Below, one piece after another: positions 33,279 through 44,883 of a stretch of DNA of 64,000 bases. The DNA is from Xylogone sp. PMI_703 (lineage: Eukaryota; Ascomycota; Leotiomycetes): positions 5,146,001-5,210,000 of the forward strand of contig JAJTUQ010000004.1 in the NCBI GenBank assembly GCA_021399445.1, read 5' to 3'. Every line of letters begins with the position of its first letter. Position 1 is the stretch's first letter. The notes under the pieces are model-generated. The model saw only the letters and a program-made list of their open reading frames with translations. It searched no databases and was not told the origin of the DNA. A program made the translations under genes and the position numbers.

Positions 33279-35263
33279 GATGATGGTGAATTATGCCTTT
33301 AAAAGAAAAAACGCAGTCTATCGATGAAATAGAGTCTAAACGCCTGCTTTAAAAGTACAAGAACCGACAGCTAAAAGAGATCTATTCAAAGAAATAAGAA
33401 AATAAAGAGATGAGGAAAAGGGCAAAGGAAATAGCTCTTTAATAGTTGAGATGATGTGATGAAGAGAAGAGAAGCCATGTTGACGGGAATACTCAGTGCT
33501 TTTATGCTGTACCTTGAAGTTCTTAGGAGACTGTTGTGAGTTGTGAATCCGTAGATGCTGACGGTTGATTCCCTATCATTACCACGATAGTGTCTATCAC
33601 AATCAACGAGGCTGAGTACTGGTGCCGACTCCCGGTCTAATCTCCATCCACTCATTGGACACATGCAGATCTTACTTTAGTTTAGTGCACACTGAAGAAG
33701 CATAAAGTTGCCCAGCCCTGCGGGACCCACCGGGAGTGGCGGGTTCTATTTTCGGATCTGACCAGCCTCAGTCGTGTCATCTCTGATTAACCCTCGTTTC
33801 TTTGCGAGCATATGGATGTATGATAAAGTTGATTAGACATCATTCCATTTCTGTTTAAGATTTTGCACATCACGCGTGTAGGCTATGTTGCGAGTCGCAC
33901 AGGTGCTACTATTAGGATAGTTGAAACGGCATAACTGTAAGATGGATGTTAATCCATGTAACCACTCTCAAGCTACTAAATTTCCTCTTGCTGCAAGCTT
34001 TTGCTATTTGCTGACCGAGACTAACTTTAAGTACCTAATCCAGTCAATGAAATTTCATTATCTCTATCGCAAAGCGTTGAATAATCATCTTAGATAATAC
34101 CTGATGTATTCTTGTAACTATTGCGTGATGGTTTGAATTTAGTCAAGGCAGTTCAAACGCATGCCTGTAAGTTCAAGATCAATAGCATGTTTAACCGCGG
34201 CTATATTCTAATTTCTGCATAGTTAAGCTGGGGTGACTAGAATAACTAATGCTGAAACCAATTAGTCATAATTACAGTGGGGCTAAGTTATCATGATTGT
34301 TCTTACATGAATCGCAGCTAGTTGATCATGACTGGGTGCACAGGACCAAAACCCTCTGCAGTTCAAGCTCTATCAAGCTTTGGCACCCAGTCGCTTCCCG
34401 TAGGGCTGATGGGACACATTTAGTGTAGTTGATTTATATTTAGTGGTACATTAATTGAGTATGCTTCGCAAAAGGAAGCGTATAGATGGTTTGTATCCTT
34501 ATTAGACAACCTCGACATCCTCAACAACTTGGTGCGCCGGACCTAAGCAAGCCGAGTCTGGGTGGATAGGGCTCATGGGGTATCAGTCCCAAGTGAAGAT
34601 CGTGCAATACGGTAATAGGAGACCGCTAAGTACAGCCAAGAGCGCTACATACACCGCAAGCTCTCAACTGTTCTTGCGCATGGAACAGTAGGAACCTAAC
34701 TAGAATCTCATAAAGTTGTGTGTAGATTGGTTCACTTACGATGGACATTCACCTATGGAGTGGTAGGCTCTATCACTATATGCGTTGGACCTTCGTCTTG
34801 CTCATATAAAATGCACTAAATCTATGCTACATCTTATATAGTATTACAGGGAACTACACGAAGTTATGATGATTTAAAAGAGAACAAAGTCCAGCTGTAC
34901 CAAAACAATAAGCCGTATGGAGGCCTGAGGCACAAAGATTTCTGGAGGCCGAGAATGCACGGACCTTCCCCGCATCCGACCCCAGCCAGCTGGGTCCACC
35001 GTCTGTAGATTAACGTGAACCCTCGACCTACATCCAATTATTCTCCAGTGATAGGACTGACAGAGCCATATCCAAGACTTATTCTATACTCATTCCAGCG
35101 CCACTGTGTGTATAACACAATCATGATGCGCTCCCCCTCCAAATTTCCATTCTTACAATCCAATTCGAACTTCAACTAGTCATTGTAAGCCTTGTAGTCT
35201 GATGGTTGGAAATTGCCCGTCAGCCGTACGTGCCTCCTCTCTCTGCGCAGGACGTGGCGATAT
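33279..35263. other. Divergent intergenic region, 2 kb
   Basis: Separates the start of the secreted protease from the start of the Zn2Cys6 factor, which point away from each other, so both promoters are here. Fairly AT-rich between 33780 and 34500. No genes, arrays or RNA genes recognised. Confidence 0.45.
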
Positions 35264-37643
35264 ATGAGATGTTTCATACTTGTAAGATGATTGATCTGCG
35301 GCATTTGTAACGAGCACAGTAGCTAACGCGATTGCGCCTCTCAAGTTCAGGGCCTCGCGCCGCCGCGGCAATCTTCAGAGCAATCCAGCGACCTCCCCAA
35401 ACAATCCGCGAATGGAGTATCTAAGAGAATAACTACCCCACACGCTTGTGCCGAATGCAAACGTCGAAAGATCAGATGTGATGGTCGCCAACCTTGTGGG
35501 CAATGCATGGGATGTCGGACTCCCAAGCACTGCGTGTATGACAAACATCGTCAACGGGTCATTCCCTCGCGCAGGTATGGTGGTCTTGCAGTACCTGGAC
35601 GAGATATATATGCTAATGCGACGGTAGAGCTCTTGATGCGCTTTCCCAATCACTCGAAGAATGTCGAACAATTCTAAGACGCCTCTATCCAAATCGCGAT
35701 GAGAAGTTATTACTTCCTCTCTCGCGACAGGAACTCATCTCCCTCCTTGATGCCCCAGCCTTACCGACCTTAGCCTCGCAGACCTCACCCTCGGGTTCTC
35801 TTACATCGCCGATATCACAGGAATTCCAATCACCCATTAATTCTACATCAGAAGAAAATCAGGGCCTTGCGAATCTCGAGCCAATACCAAATCAAGACAC
35901 AGATTGGGATGAGGAGCGCCGTGACCGAGAACCGATACCTAGTGAAGCGGACGATGTTAATGCACTTTCACTCTCTGTTGACCGACAATCGTCATATCTT
36001 GGTGCCACTTCTATAAGAGCGGCTTTCTTGGTAATGCTGAAAGTAGCCCCAATGCTTCGATCTTTCTTCACGCCACAATCGGCCGCAAAGCAGATATCGG
36101 GGAGTGGTAATTCACTAGCTTCTCGATCAAGCTTACCTATGAAGAATCTCGTCGCTATCCCATGGACTTCTGAAGGACAAACTCTGATAGATGCCTATTT
36201 TAATCGGGTTCAAATATTAGTCCCCATGCTTGATGAGCCTTCCTTCAGGGCGGACTATTTAACCGCAAAACGAACTGATGCACCATGGCTTGCACTTTTG
36301 AACATGGTTTTTGTGATGGGTAGCATCGTTGCAAACAAATCGGATAATCACAGTCATATCAATTTCTACAATCAGGCAAAAGAACATCTCGGATTAGACA
36401 GCTTCGGAAGTGGCCATCTGGAAACACTACAAGCTCTAGCACTAATGGGAGGATATTATCTTCATTATATAAACCGACCTAACATGGCAAACTCAATTAT
36501 GGGAGCAGCTCTTAGAATGGCTTGTGCGATGGGTCTTCATAGGGAAAGCATACCTGACCCGAATGGCAGCAACGCAGCCGCCGTAGAACAAAGAAGAAGG
36601 ACATGGTGGAGCTTATTCTGCCTAGATACTTGGGCATCTACAACACTGGGGAGACCTTCAATGGGGCGGTGGGGACCAGCAATTACTATCCGATCGCCGG
36701 AAGAGGTCCATGATCCAGTAAGTATATGAGTCCCAATCTCAATGCTCTCTAACTAACTTCTGTGTAGAATGTCATTGGTAAATATAGCGGTATTGTCCCG
36801 TTGATTGAGAACATCAAATTCTGTAAAATATCGACTCAAATCCAGGATGTGCTGGCACAGTCACCACTCTTACGGCCGGAAGACCGTGCAATTCTAGACG
36901 GACAACTCGTCCAGTGGCATGATAATCTTCCCTGGATACTGCGATCTGGAGAACCTTGCCCAGAATCTATATATACAGCGCGCTGCATAATGAAGTGGCG
37001 ATATCAGAGTCTCCGGATTGTGCTGTATAGACCCGTCCTACTGAATCTGGCGAACCGTGGAAGTCAGGAGCCTCCAAGCACAGAAGAAATCGAAGCAGTC
37101 AACAAGTGTCGTGAGATTGCCAGGCAAACAATAACTGATATTTCTCGCGAATGGACCCCTAATCAAATGCTGGGCTGGAATGGCGTTTGGTTCATGTACC
37201 AAGCCTCAATGATTCCTCTCGTCAGCATCTTCTGGGAATCTTGGAACGCAGCCCAGGTTCGCGAATGGCGGTCACAGATCGAGATAGTTCTAGACGCCTT
37301 TGATGGGATGGCGGATTGGTCACTGGCAGCGAGAAGAAGCAGAGAGGTAGTAGCCAAGATGTATGAAGCGAGCAAACGATCTCACAATCGGGACGAAGAT
37401 ACCAAATTTGAGCCAGGCAATATCAATAATAGAGAAGGTACATCGGATCAAGTAACGGGCGGTACACAACCAGAAACCGAAGCCGGAGTGGCAATATTAG
37501 ATAATAGGAGCGTATGGGATCTGGATGGGATGTTATGGGGCAATCTCCCTGAAGGGCTTGATATGCCGTTCGATGGGATGCCGAATATGGGTTTTGATTA
37601 TCCTGATGGCGGCAGTTATGACCAGTCATATATGTTAAACTAG
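35264..37643 (+). CDS. Zn2Cys6 transcription factor, cutinase factor 1-beta-like
   Basis: Four exons by reading: 35264-35281, 35351-35574, 35628-36717 and 36768-37643; 735 aa. Seen: the zinc cluster HACAECKRRKIRCDGRQPCG then QCMGCRTPKHCVYDKHRQR (Cys spacing C-x2-C-x6-C-x5-C-x2-C-x8-C). It continues with ALDALSQSLEECR, a Ser/Thr-rich linker and the fungal_trans middle homology region (LIDAYFNRVQILVPMLDEPS, ALMGGYYLHYINRPNMA, RRRTWWSLFCLDTWASTTLG). The cluster and its C-terminal extension most resemble cutinase transcription factor 1-beta and related fatty-acid/cutin regulators; that orthology is from memory of the motif. The first 18-bp exon is the weakest part; the zinc-cluster exon is certain. 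Confidence 0.82.
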
Positions 37644-37846
37644 TAATGAGCATTAATCCGGAGTATATGGGTGGCTACCTGTAGAATGAATCATAAATAG
37701 TATCTATGCCCTTTGTATCACCTCATGCATCTCTGTACATGTACGCCTTAGCCCGAATGGGTCAACGTAACCATACGCTTACGAATATCCAATTGTGAAT
37801 CGATACTATTTTTATCATCTATTCCTTGACCTTTATTTTCTCTATT

Positions 37847-39603
37847 TTATATTAGTAGTATCTGTGTTCTACTCGCTATTCCATCAAAAATACAGGTATT
37901 GTTGATGGGTATATATTGCTTCACAATAATTTTGATTACCTCCTGTGCAACGATCCCCCCTGTTAATGCCGAGATATTATGAAGCTCACCACCCTTAGCT
38001 CTTGCCACCTCTTCAGCAACCTGAGCAACGCGTGGATTTGATGAAGCATCAGGGAGAGTTTTGGTAATATTGGAGAGGATTTCGGAGGCAGACGCCTTAG
38101 GCGCATGAGAGGTTGCCGTCAAGGCTAGATAGATGGGGAACAGAGATAATGGCATCATCGTTAACTCGGCATTTTCGTCGTTTGTGAATTCTTGCTCTAT
38201 TCTGCAATTAGTTTATCAATCATTTGGAGTAGTACTATTGGTTTACATACCGGCTACTTCCTTTAGTGAATTGGCGGCTTGTGGCCCGCGAATCAGCTTG
38301 AGAAATGCTGCATTTTTGCAGTACGCCTCGACTTCAGCCCTTTCTACTTTTTGACCTTGGGGGTGTGATTGCACCGCGCTATAAACCTCATCAACATCTC
38401 GACGAGCTTTACTTTTGTATATATTTTGTAACTGAATATATACGTTAGACTGTGCTTTCATATCCGGTACTGATCCCGGTAATGGAAGTTCCTTATGATC
38501 GGCATAAAACTTCTTCACAGCATCTGTTATGATCCAAAAGCTTGACTGAGATTCATTCTGCGCACATTAATGTCTTGGCCGGGGACTGAAGAGTAACCCA
38601 GATACTCACATTATCTGGTTGATAATCAAAGATCTCCTTCACGTTGCTTCCTAATTGCGGAGGAGTTATAGTCTTTAGAACTGCAGCTACAGCCTCGTCG
38701 AAATTTTCTTCTCCTCCTTCGGCATTTTCAAGTCGTGCTCCGGCAGCCACCATCTCCCTAAATTTCACCTTCTCCTTGTAGGTTTCTGGAGCATGACCAT
38801 GTTCTTCTTTCCATATGGTAAGATAATGTAGAAGCAATACAAGGTATGGAATATGACCATGGATATGATCAGACTGCTTTTCAATATCTTTCGTGAGCTC
38901 AGCAGCGAACTCGGATAATTCTGGCCAAGGAGTGAGAAGTCTCAGATCCGTTGTGGCGGTTGAATCGGGGTGCGTATCCACAATTGGGAAAACACCAGGT
39001 AAGTGAATACGGAAGTAGGAGTAAAATCCAGCTGAGTGTATTGAAAACAGAGGAATTTTGAATTTTTCTGCGTGCTGCTTAACAAGATCAAGTGTCTTGG
39101 CATCGATCGGATTTGTATACATGATCAATGTATAAGTTGCTTGATCTGTGAATAGATCTTCCAGCTTATCACCCTAATTAAAATAATCTATCAATATAAT
39201 TGAACCTATCTATGCTTTGAGGATCGTTTAGATTAGGCACCTTGTTTTTGGGATACCAATCCCCTGTAACATCCGGATTCATCTCCACTAGTAGCTCCGT
39301 ACAGCATTTTGCTCTGGAATTTCCTAAACTCGATTCATCCAGGAAGAAGTTTACTCCAAGATCAGCCTCGTTCACCGTTGCTTCATCGGCAATAGTAAAC
39401 CTGCCAATACCAGGCAGTACAAGGTTCTTCAATGTTTCAATACCAACGGTCCCAGAACCGGAGTTCAGAAGCAAAATGTGTGCTTCTTCTAGCTCTTTCT
39501 GGCCACTGCTGGCCCATAGTCGAAGTTGGCGGTCATATTTCTTTTCCTTATCAGAAGGACCTTGAATAAGTGGTGGGGTTTGGGTTTCAATTATCTGAGC
39601 CAT
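37847..39603 (-). CDS. ula1: NEDD8-activating enzyme E1 regulatory subunit Ula1/APPBP1
   Basis: Forms a heterodimer with Uba3 that activates Rub1/NEDD8 for cullin modification. Four exons: 39603-39241, 39173-38610, 38557-38251 and 38196-37847; 527 aa. Joins keep frame ([40 protein letters not shown]). Seen: [20 protein letters not shown], the Rossmann glycine loop [64 protein letters not shown] and the C-terminal [20 protein letters not shown]. It lacks an adenylating catalytic cysteine, as expected for the regulatory subunit. Convergent with the Zn2Cys6 gene, with only 203 bp between stops. Confidence 0.92.
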
Positions 39604-40826
39604 ATTGTAGCTTAGGAATCCAGCTCTCTTAACATCTGCAAACGGACTGGAGTTGTATAGGCTTCAGCGACCCAAATAGGGTATATCAGTGTCTTCACTC
39701 AATTAGTAGTCAGCTAGGTGATAGGCACACAGCCAAGATCATCTATCAGGACCAGCCTTGTGGTATGTTAAGAGTGGTGTTGGAAATCGATGCTCGGAGT
39801 GTGCCTGCCTGCATGCCTATCGTATATGTACCAATGATTCTGCCACCGCCTTCTAGACCAGGCTGCGAGGCTGTGGGAGCTGGATCCACCAATCGATACT
39901 GGTCTTATTGCGTGGACTCCACTGATTGATATGCGAACGATATGTTCACCTGAAGCAATCACTACCTCCCGCATATCTTTCCATTGCGATTCTACATTGT
40001 CTAATGCTCACTAACTTGAACAAATAGCGGCTGGCTCAATTCACAGGCAGTTCTTCAGCCTTACTGCTACCTACAGGAAAATCACATGATATCATCACCG
40101 TAACCTAGACTATAATACTCCCACTAAGCCCCCGCCCAAAAGCTGCATCCAGCATGTTAGGGGAAATCGTGTCTCCCAGACGACGAGCTGCGACATGCAA
40201 CAAAAAACGATGGCCAGCTCGGACATTTTCCAGAATAATCATAGCGTGTTTGAAATCAAGCCTTTTACCTCCCAGAGAATATGCAGCACAAGAGGCTTGG
40301 ACACAGGTCGCGACGTATAGCAAAGAAACACGCACTCTTTGCAGTCACTTCGTAGCGAATTATGTCCGTCCCAAGCCTGTATCCAAGGAAACACGACGTG
40401 CAACAAAAAAAATTTTCCGTCAGTTGTAAGGAGCTGCTCCAATATTGGCTGTGGTGAATTGCTAGGCTTTTACTATAAATTAGAGTCGGATGTAGTAGTT
40501 TTAGATATTTAGTTATTACTCTCTGATTCTCTAAAGTGATGCAAGAGAGAACTAATAATTCCATATATTGACCATCCTTGAACAATCGTTTTGGGCATTA
40601 TAAGTGAAACCCGTATTCGTTTCGCAAAAGTAGTCTTTGTTATTGCATAATACATATACAGAGAATAGAAAGTTTACATGCACCCTTTGAGTGTATGGAA
40701 ATAGACCTTCCACCATTTCAACATTCTCCAAGCATCGCCACAAACATCTCCAATATCCTGGGTATATCCGTTTTCGTTTAATAGACACTGCGCCAATTGC
40801 ACCAGACTCCCCTCTCTATCGGCCCT
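39604..40826. other. Intergenic, 1.2 kb
   Basis: Between the ula1 start and the 3' end of the wall-protein gene. Short frames occur on both strands near 40105-40430, of which the minus one (76 aa) has protein-like composition but no recognisable motif. Nothing further seen. Confidence 0.4.
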
Positions 40827-42731
40827 TTAAACCAAAATCCCAACACAAAGTCCCATGCATAGTAGTGCGATACTAGCGAGTGGTCGTAACTTATTAACAC
40901 CGTTCTTGTGGCCTTTCTGCGTTGATGTTGCAGTGGGGCCAGGAGATCCAGGACTTCCTACTGTGGTTGTGGGAAAGCCAACTCCCCCGGGTCCTATGCT
41001 TATTGTCAAGCCACTATACACCACGGCTGAGGTCGTTTTAGCTTGTGGTCCTATTGTATAAGTCGTACCCAAAATGACCACCACACTAGTGCCTATCTCA
41101 GAAAGGGTAACACCGCCAGCAGTAATTGTTTGCGTTGTCGGATTGAGAGGATATACCAAAGTAGTCTTTCCGAGATCAAGCCCCAGTGGACCTGCGGTAA
41201 TTGTCCTGCCATCAATCACGGCTGTAACCGGCGTTGCTTCAGGTCCGATAGTGAAAACTGTACCACTAATGACCGCATTGCTAGCACCGATTTCCGTTAT
41301 TGTAAGTCCACCAACTATTCCCAGCAGGGTAGCAGTGGGATTTGAGTCACCCCCAAGTGTAGTCATCGCAAGTTCGATCCCGGATGGGCCAATGGTTATG
41401 GTCTCTCCATTAAAAACATCAGTCTGCGGTGGAGATCCAGGACCGTAAGTGAAAGTCTCATCTCCTATAACTGCAATCGAGGGGCCGACTGCGGAAACCA
41501 CCTCTCCACCTATAACAAGAACTGATGTTGGACCGGTTGGAAAGGCCGAAGCTGTGACGGCACCGGGCTCTGAGAATGGTACTGCTATGATAGTTCCTGG
41601 TGCGATGACCTGAGATGGATTAACGGTAAACGGTTCACCACTTGCCCAGACAGTTGTTTGCCACTGCTGATCCTGCATGCTAATGGTATGTCCATCTATA
41701 ACAACTCTCCCTGGACCAACGACAACATTCACGTTACCAACAGACATAGTTGTAGTAGGTGACCCACTTCCACCCCTATTACTATCACCACTGCTATCGC
41801 CGTGGCTGTTAGTTCCACCAGCTCCTCCACCTCCGGAAGTTGCTGGTGGGGGAGTTGGTACAGCAGTTGAGTGAATGGGAAGAGCACGCCCTGTGCTGGA
41901 CCTAAATACGGTCCACCACCCATTCCCTGGAGGATTCGCCGTAGGAGTATATCCCCCTGGGGGAAATACTGGGACCGAATCTGTCGTGTAAAACACAACT
42001 GGATTTTTGCTTGTGACTATGACCGTAGTAGTTGCGGTTGACGAAGCATGGTGTGGGGTATTGACATCAGTGCTGCTGTGGCCACCCCATGCTAGAGTAG
42101 AGCAGTATTTTGGTGGCGTGAATTCTGGTCGAGGGCTGTAGGTTGAAGTCCCGTAGATCGTGATGGTGGTGGTGTTGGGCACGAGGGAGTAAATGGTTAA
42201 TGCATCCCCAGGTCCGAGTGTTTGACAGTTTGCGGATACAGTTGCTGAGGATGTTGGGGAGGTAGAATTTGGGGATGTTGTAGTGGTTGGGGTTATATGA
42301 TGCACGGTAGGCGAACTATCAGTAGGCAGTGTCCTGTGGCCACCACAGTTAGTGGAACATGGTGTTTTCTTGGTGACTGTAGTCGTAGTAGTGCTCAATG
42401 CACACGGAGGCAACACTGTTGTCTTCACGAAGGCTAAGACTCCATCAACAACTTTGCCTGCAGATGGTAGAGGTTCCGCAGGGATGCATGTCAAAGCAGC
42501 AGTCTGTTGTGAGGAAGCAAGTGAAGATGGAGTACTGTGCTGATCTGACTGTGATAGCACCGAGGAAGACACATTTAAAAAGGCTTGATTATTATGTCCT
42601 ATGATGATAGGTGAGTTTACTTCCAAACCATGAATAAAGGCTTTGGGGTAGTGCTCACTATTTTGGCTTGCCGTCACAGTGGAACAGAAGACGGCAGCTG
42701 GGAGCAGCCACACGGGGCCAAGCCAGACCAT
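40827..42731 (-). CDS. Secreted Ser/Thr-rich repeat protein with GPI-type tail
   Basis: Intronless, 634 aa. Seen: signal peptide (MVWLGPVWLLPAAVFCSTV), a Thr/Ser/Pro-rich middle suited to O-mannosylation with several runs of Thr, a Gly/Ser-rich hinge (SGGGGAGGTNSHG), then beta-rich repeats built around GETITIGPSG, GTVFTIGPEA, GRTITAGPLG, GTTYTIGPQA and LTISIGPGG. The C-terminus ends in a hydrophobic stretch after a polar spacer (LASIALLCMGLCVGILV), as GPI-anchored fungal wall proteins do. Function is not recognised; a surface or adhesin-like role is inference. The repeats are described in findings. Confidence 0.82.
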   Translation of the reverse strand: MVWLGPVWLLPAAVFCSTVTASQNSEHYPKAFIHGLEVNSPIIIGHNNQAFLNVSSSVLSQSDQHSTPSSLASSQQTAALTCIPAEPLPSAGKVVDGVLAFVKTTVLPPCALSTTTTTVTKKTPCSTNCGGHRTLPTDSSPTVHHITPTTTTSPNSTSPTSSATVSANCQTLGPGDALTIYSLVPNTTTITIYGTSTYSPRPEFTPPKYCSTLAWGGHSSTDVNTPHHASSTATTTVIVTSKNPVVFYTTDSVPVFPPGGYTPTANPPGNGWWTVFRSSTGRALPIHSTAVPTPPPATSGGGGAGGTNSHGDSSGDSNRGGSGSPTTTMSVGNVNVVVGPGRVVIDGHTISMQDQQWQTTVWASGEPFTVNPSQVIAPGTIIAVPFSEPGAVTASAFPTGPTSVLVIGGEVVSAVGPSIAVIGDETFTYGPGSPPQTDVFNGETITIGPSGIELAMTTLGGDSNPTATLLGIVGGLTITEIGASNAVISGTVFTIGPEATPVTAVIDGRTITAGPLGLDLGKTTLVYPLNPTTQTITAGGVTLSEIGTSVVVILGTTYTIGPQAKTTSAVVYSGLTISIGPGGVGFPTTTVGSPGSPGPTATSTQKGHKNGVNKLRPLASIALLCMGLCVGILV

Positions 42732-44883
42732 GGCTGGCTCTTAAAACACTGATCCAGCTTCAGTTAAGACACTGGAGACTCAAACCACTTCGTGGTTAAG
42801 AGCTGGAAACTGAGCAGCATTTGGTACAGAGTAAAGGGCGATGTGAGTCTAAGTAATCCAGATCAATGTGGGAGAGCAGAGGCAGCCACCCGAGATATGT
42901 ACGCAAGTAATGTGTCTCACGACGGCCTCGATCGATCTGGCGGAAGCCAGTAGCCAATAGCCAAGCTATCTGAGGTCCTGCGTGGACGCAGCAGCCTGAC
43001 TTTTTCTTGGACAGACGGAAGAGTCGCAAATTGGAGGGCAGGATGCTCTTCAGCCCAGACAGGGATGGTTGAGGAGGGAAGGGAAACACGCTGTGGGGGA
43101 GGTGGAACCTGCAGCATGAGATCAGAGAGGAGGCTCTTTCCCATAAGCACTGTAAGGACCATCAGCACCGTAAAATGGGCGGGGCTAGACTTGATGAGTC
43201 GCAGGGACTGGATGGAGTCAGGCCAGACAGAGAAGGTTGAGCCGTGGGCTGAAGATTGTGTAGACGGGCAGGTAGCACAGTGTGGACGAGATGCCCTGCA
43301 GCAATACTGCAAAAATAACACGATGCAGCAGTAGCAGGTGGTGGTGATGCTTGATCGTGATGCTGTAGGTTAATTGCTAGCACTGCAACGCTGGACCCGC
43401 GAATAAGGTTCGGGGCAGCGTAGTAAAAATAGAATAGGGAGGGAGGCAAGGGGGAAGAAGCACGAGAAGTTCGCAGAGAGGCTGAACCCGTTTGCTCCCT
43501 AAGGGCGCGCCCAGGGACGGGCTGCGGGCCAACCTTTTGCTGGAGCGGTCTTCAACCCCTCCTCCTCATCTGCTCATTGCTACACAGTAAATGCGCCTAT
43601 GCTCATGCGATTATGAAGTCGTTCCGTACTCCATTTCCTGCAATATGACGGCTGTATTCTGCTGCTGCTGCTGTCTTATCCCTCCATTTCTGCGAAATCG
43701 CGGAGATGTGACCCTCCAAAAGTCCTGCACGTGTTATATTCACGCATCATCACCTTATTCAACCGGGATGACTGCTGATGTGGAATGGGCCACTAGAGAG
43801 TACAACCTAAGCTCTGTAAGTCCTTGGAGCTACGGTAATAACAGCTGCCATTAGGGGAATTGGCATCAGATTGATTTGGTAACAGACGTTGCAGCCAAGC
43901 CAGACCGGCTGGAACAGCACTCTATCTCTCTGGCAATGATTCTCGCAATGCGCAGATCCAGTCATTAGGCTATCTCGGGCCCGAGAAAGGGCGTAGAAAA
44001 GTCAACTTGGGCCAGCATGAAGCTAGACATGCCTGTAGGAAAATGAGAATACTGTCTGATAACCATACTTTGCTTTACTTTCGGTTGAAGTCCATTGTCC
44101 TGTAAAATGGCCAAAGCCAGACCGAAGTCGCAACGGTGTTTACTCCATCTATTCGAGCGATGAGCCCTGTATCAAACTAAGCCACAAGGCAGTTTTTGCT
44201 TCTGCTGTACGGAGTAGTACTTCCTGCATGGGGATTGATTGGTGGCCACCCGCAACGTTCTTGAACGAGTTTCTGGCTTAGATGATTCTGCATCGACTTG
44301 GCCCGTGGAGGCGTCGAGACATGGTGTTGAAAAGGTGTAACTGCCGCGCTTGCCCTCTTCGAGTTGGAAAGTTCCTGTCGTGAGCAAGCCATCTCGTGTT
44401 TGGAGCTCTCTTGGCCGTGGTGTTGAAAGTGGAAAAGCACGAAAAAATGCCCCGTCACTGGTGCTCACTTCTCCTCCGTGGCCATTCGCCAGGAGTGACA
44501 GGGCCGCGACAGGGGCTCATCGCTGGGAACTTGTGCTAGTTCTCTCCCCAAAAGTCTTCCCTCCGTCCTTCACCCACCTATCGATCAGGGCCTCTCAGTG
44601 GTGCACAAGGCCTGGTCTATTAATATCGCCTCCTGACTACTGTAACTGTCCCATCCTGTCGCTGCAGTACCGAGACATACCGTCTTCATCCTTCCAACCA
44701 TCCAAAGATCACAGCCAAGATCACGCCGACACTTCTACCGTTGCTGGGTGCCAATCCGAACCGAGGTTTTACCAGTCACTCCGACTCCTGTGCTGGCTTT
44801 TAGTCACCAAGTTCTACTTTGCGACAACTGACGGTCTGCTCCTTTAACTGTGTGCAACAAGAATGCGATCGATGCACTGAAAG
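42732..44883. other. Divergent intergenic region, 2.2 kb
   Basis: Between two divergent genes, so it holds both promoters. Several overlapping frames of 80-170 codons occur (42796-43449, 44172-44847) but none is protein-like; they reflect CT-rich leader DNA. No repeats recognised. Confidence 0.45.

Noticed and set aside
31797..37643. Protease, regulator and neighbours as a secreted-enzyme gene cluster
   Set aside because: Only two genes, 2 kb apart, with a housekeeping gene next; no evidence of co-regulation.
40105..40335. 76-codon minus frame with protein-like composition
   Set aside because: No motif, no neighbouring exon with matching phase, and an opposing frame of equal quality on the plus strand.
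42796..43449. Minus-strand frames up to 134 codons upstream of the wall-protein gene
   Set aside because: Biased leader-like composition, mutually overlapping, no motif.
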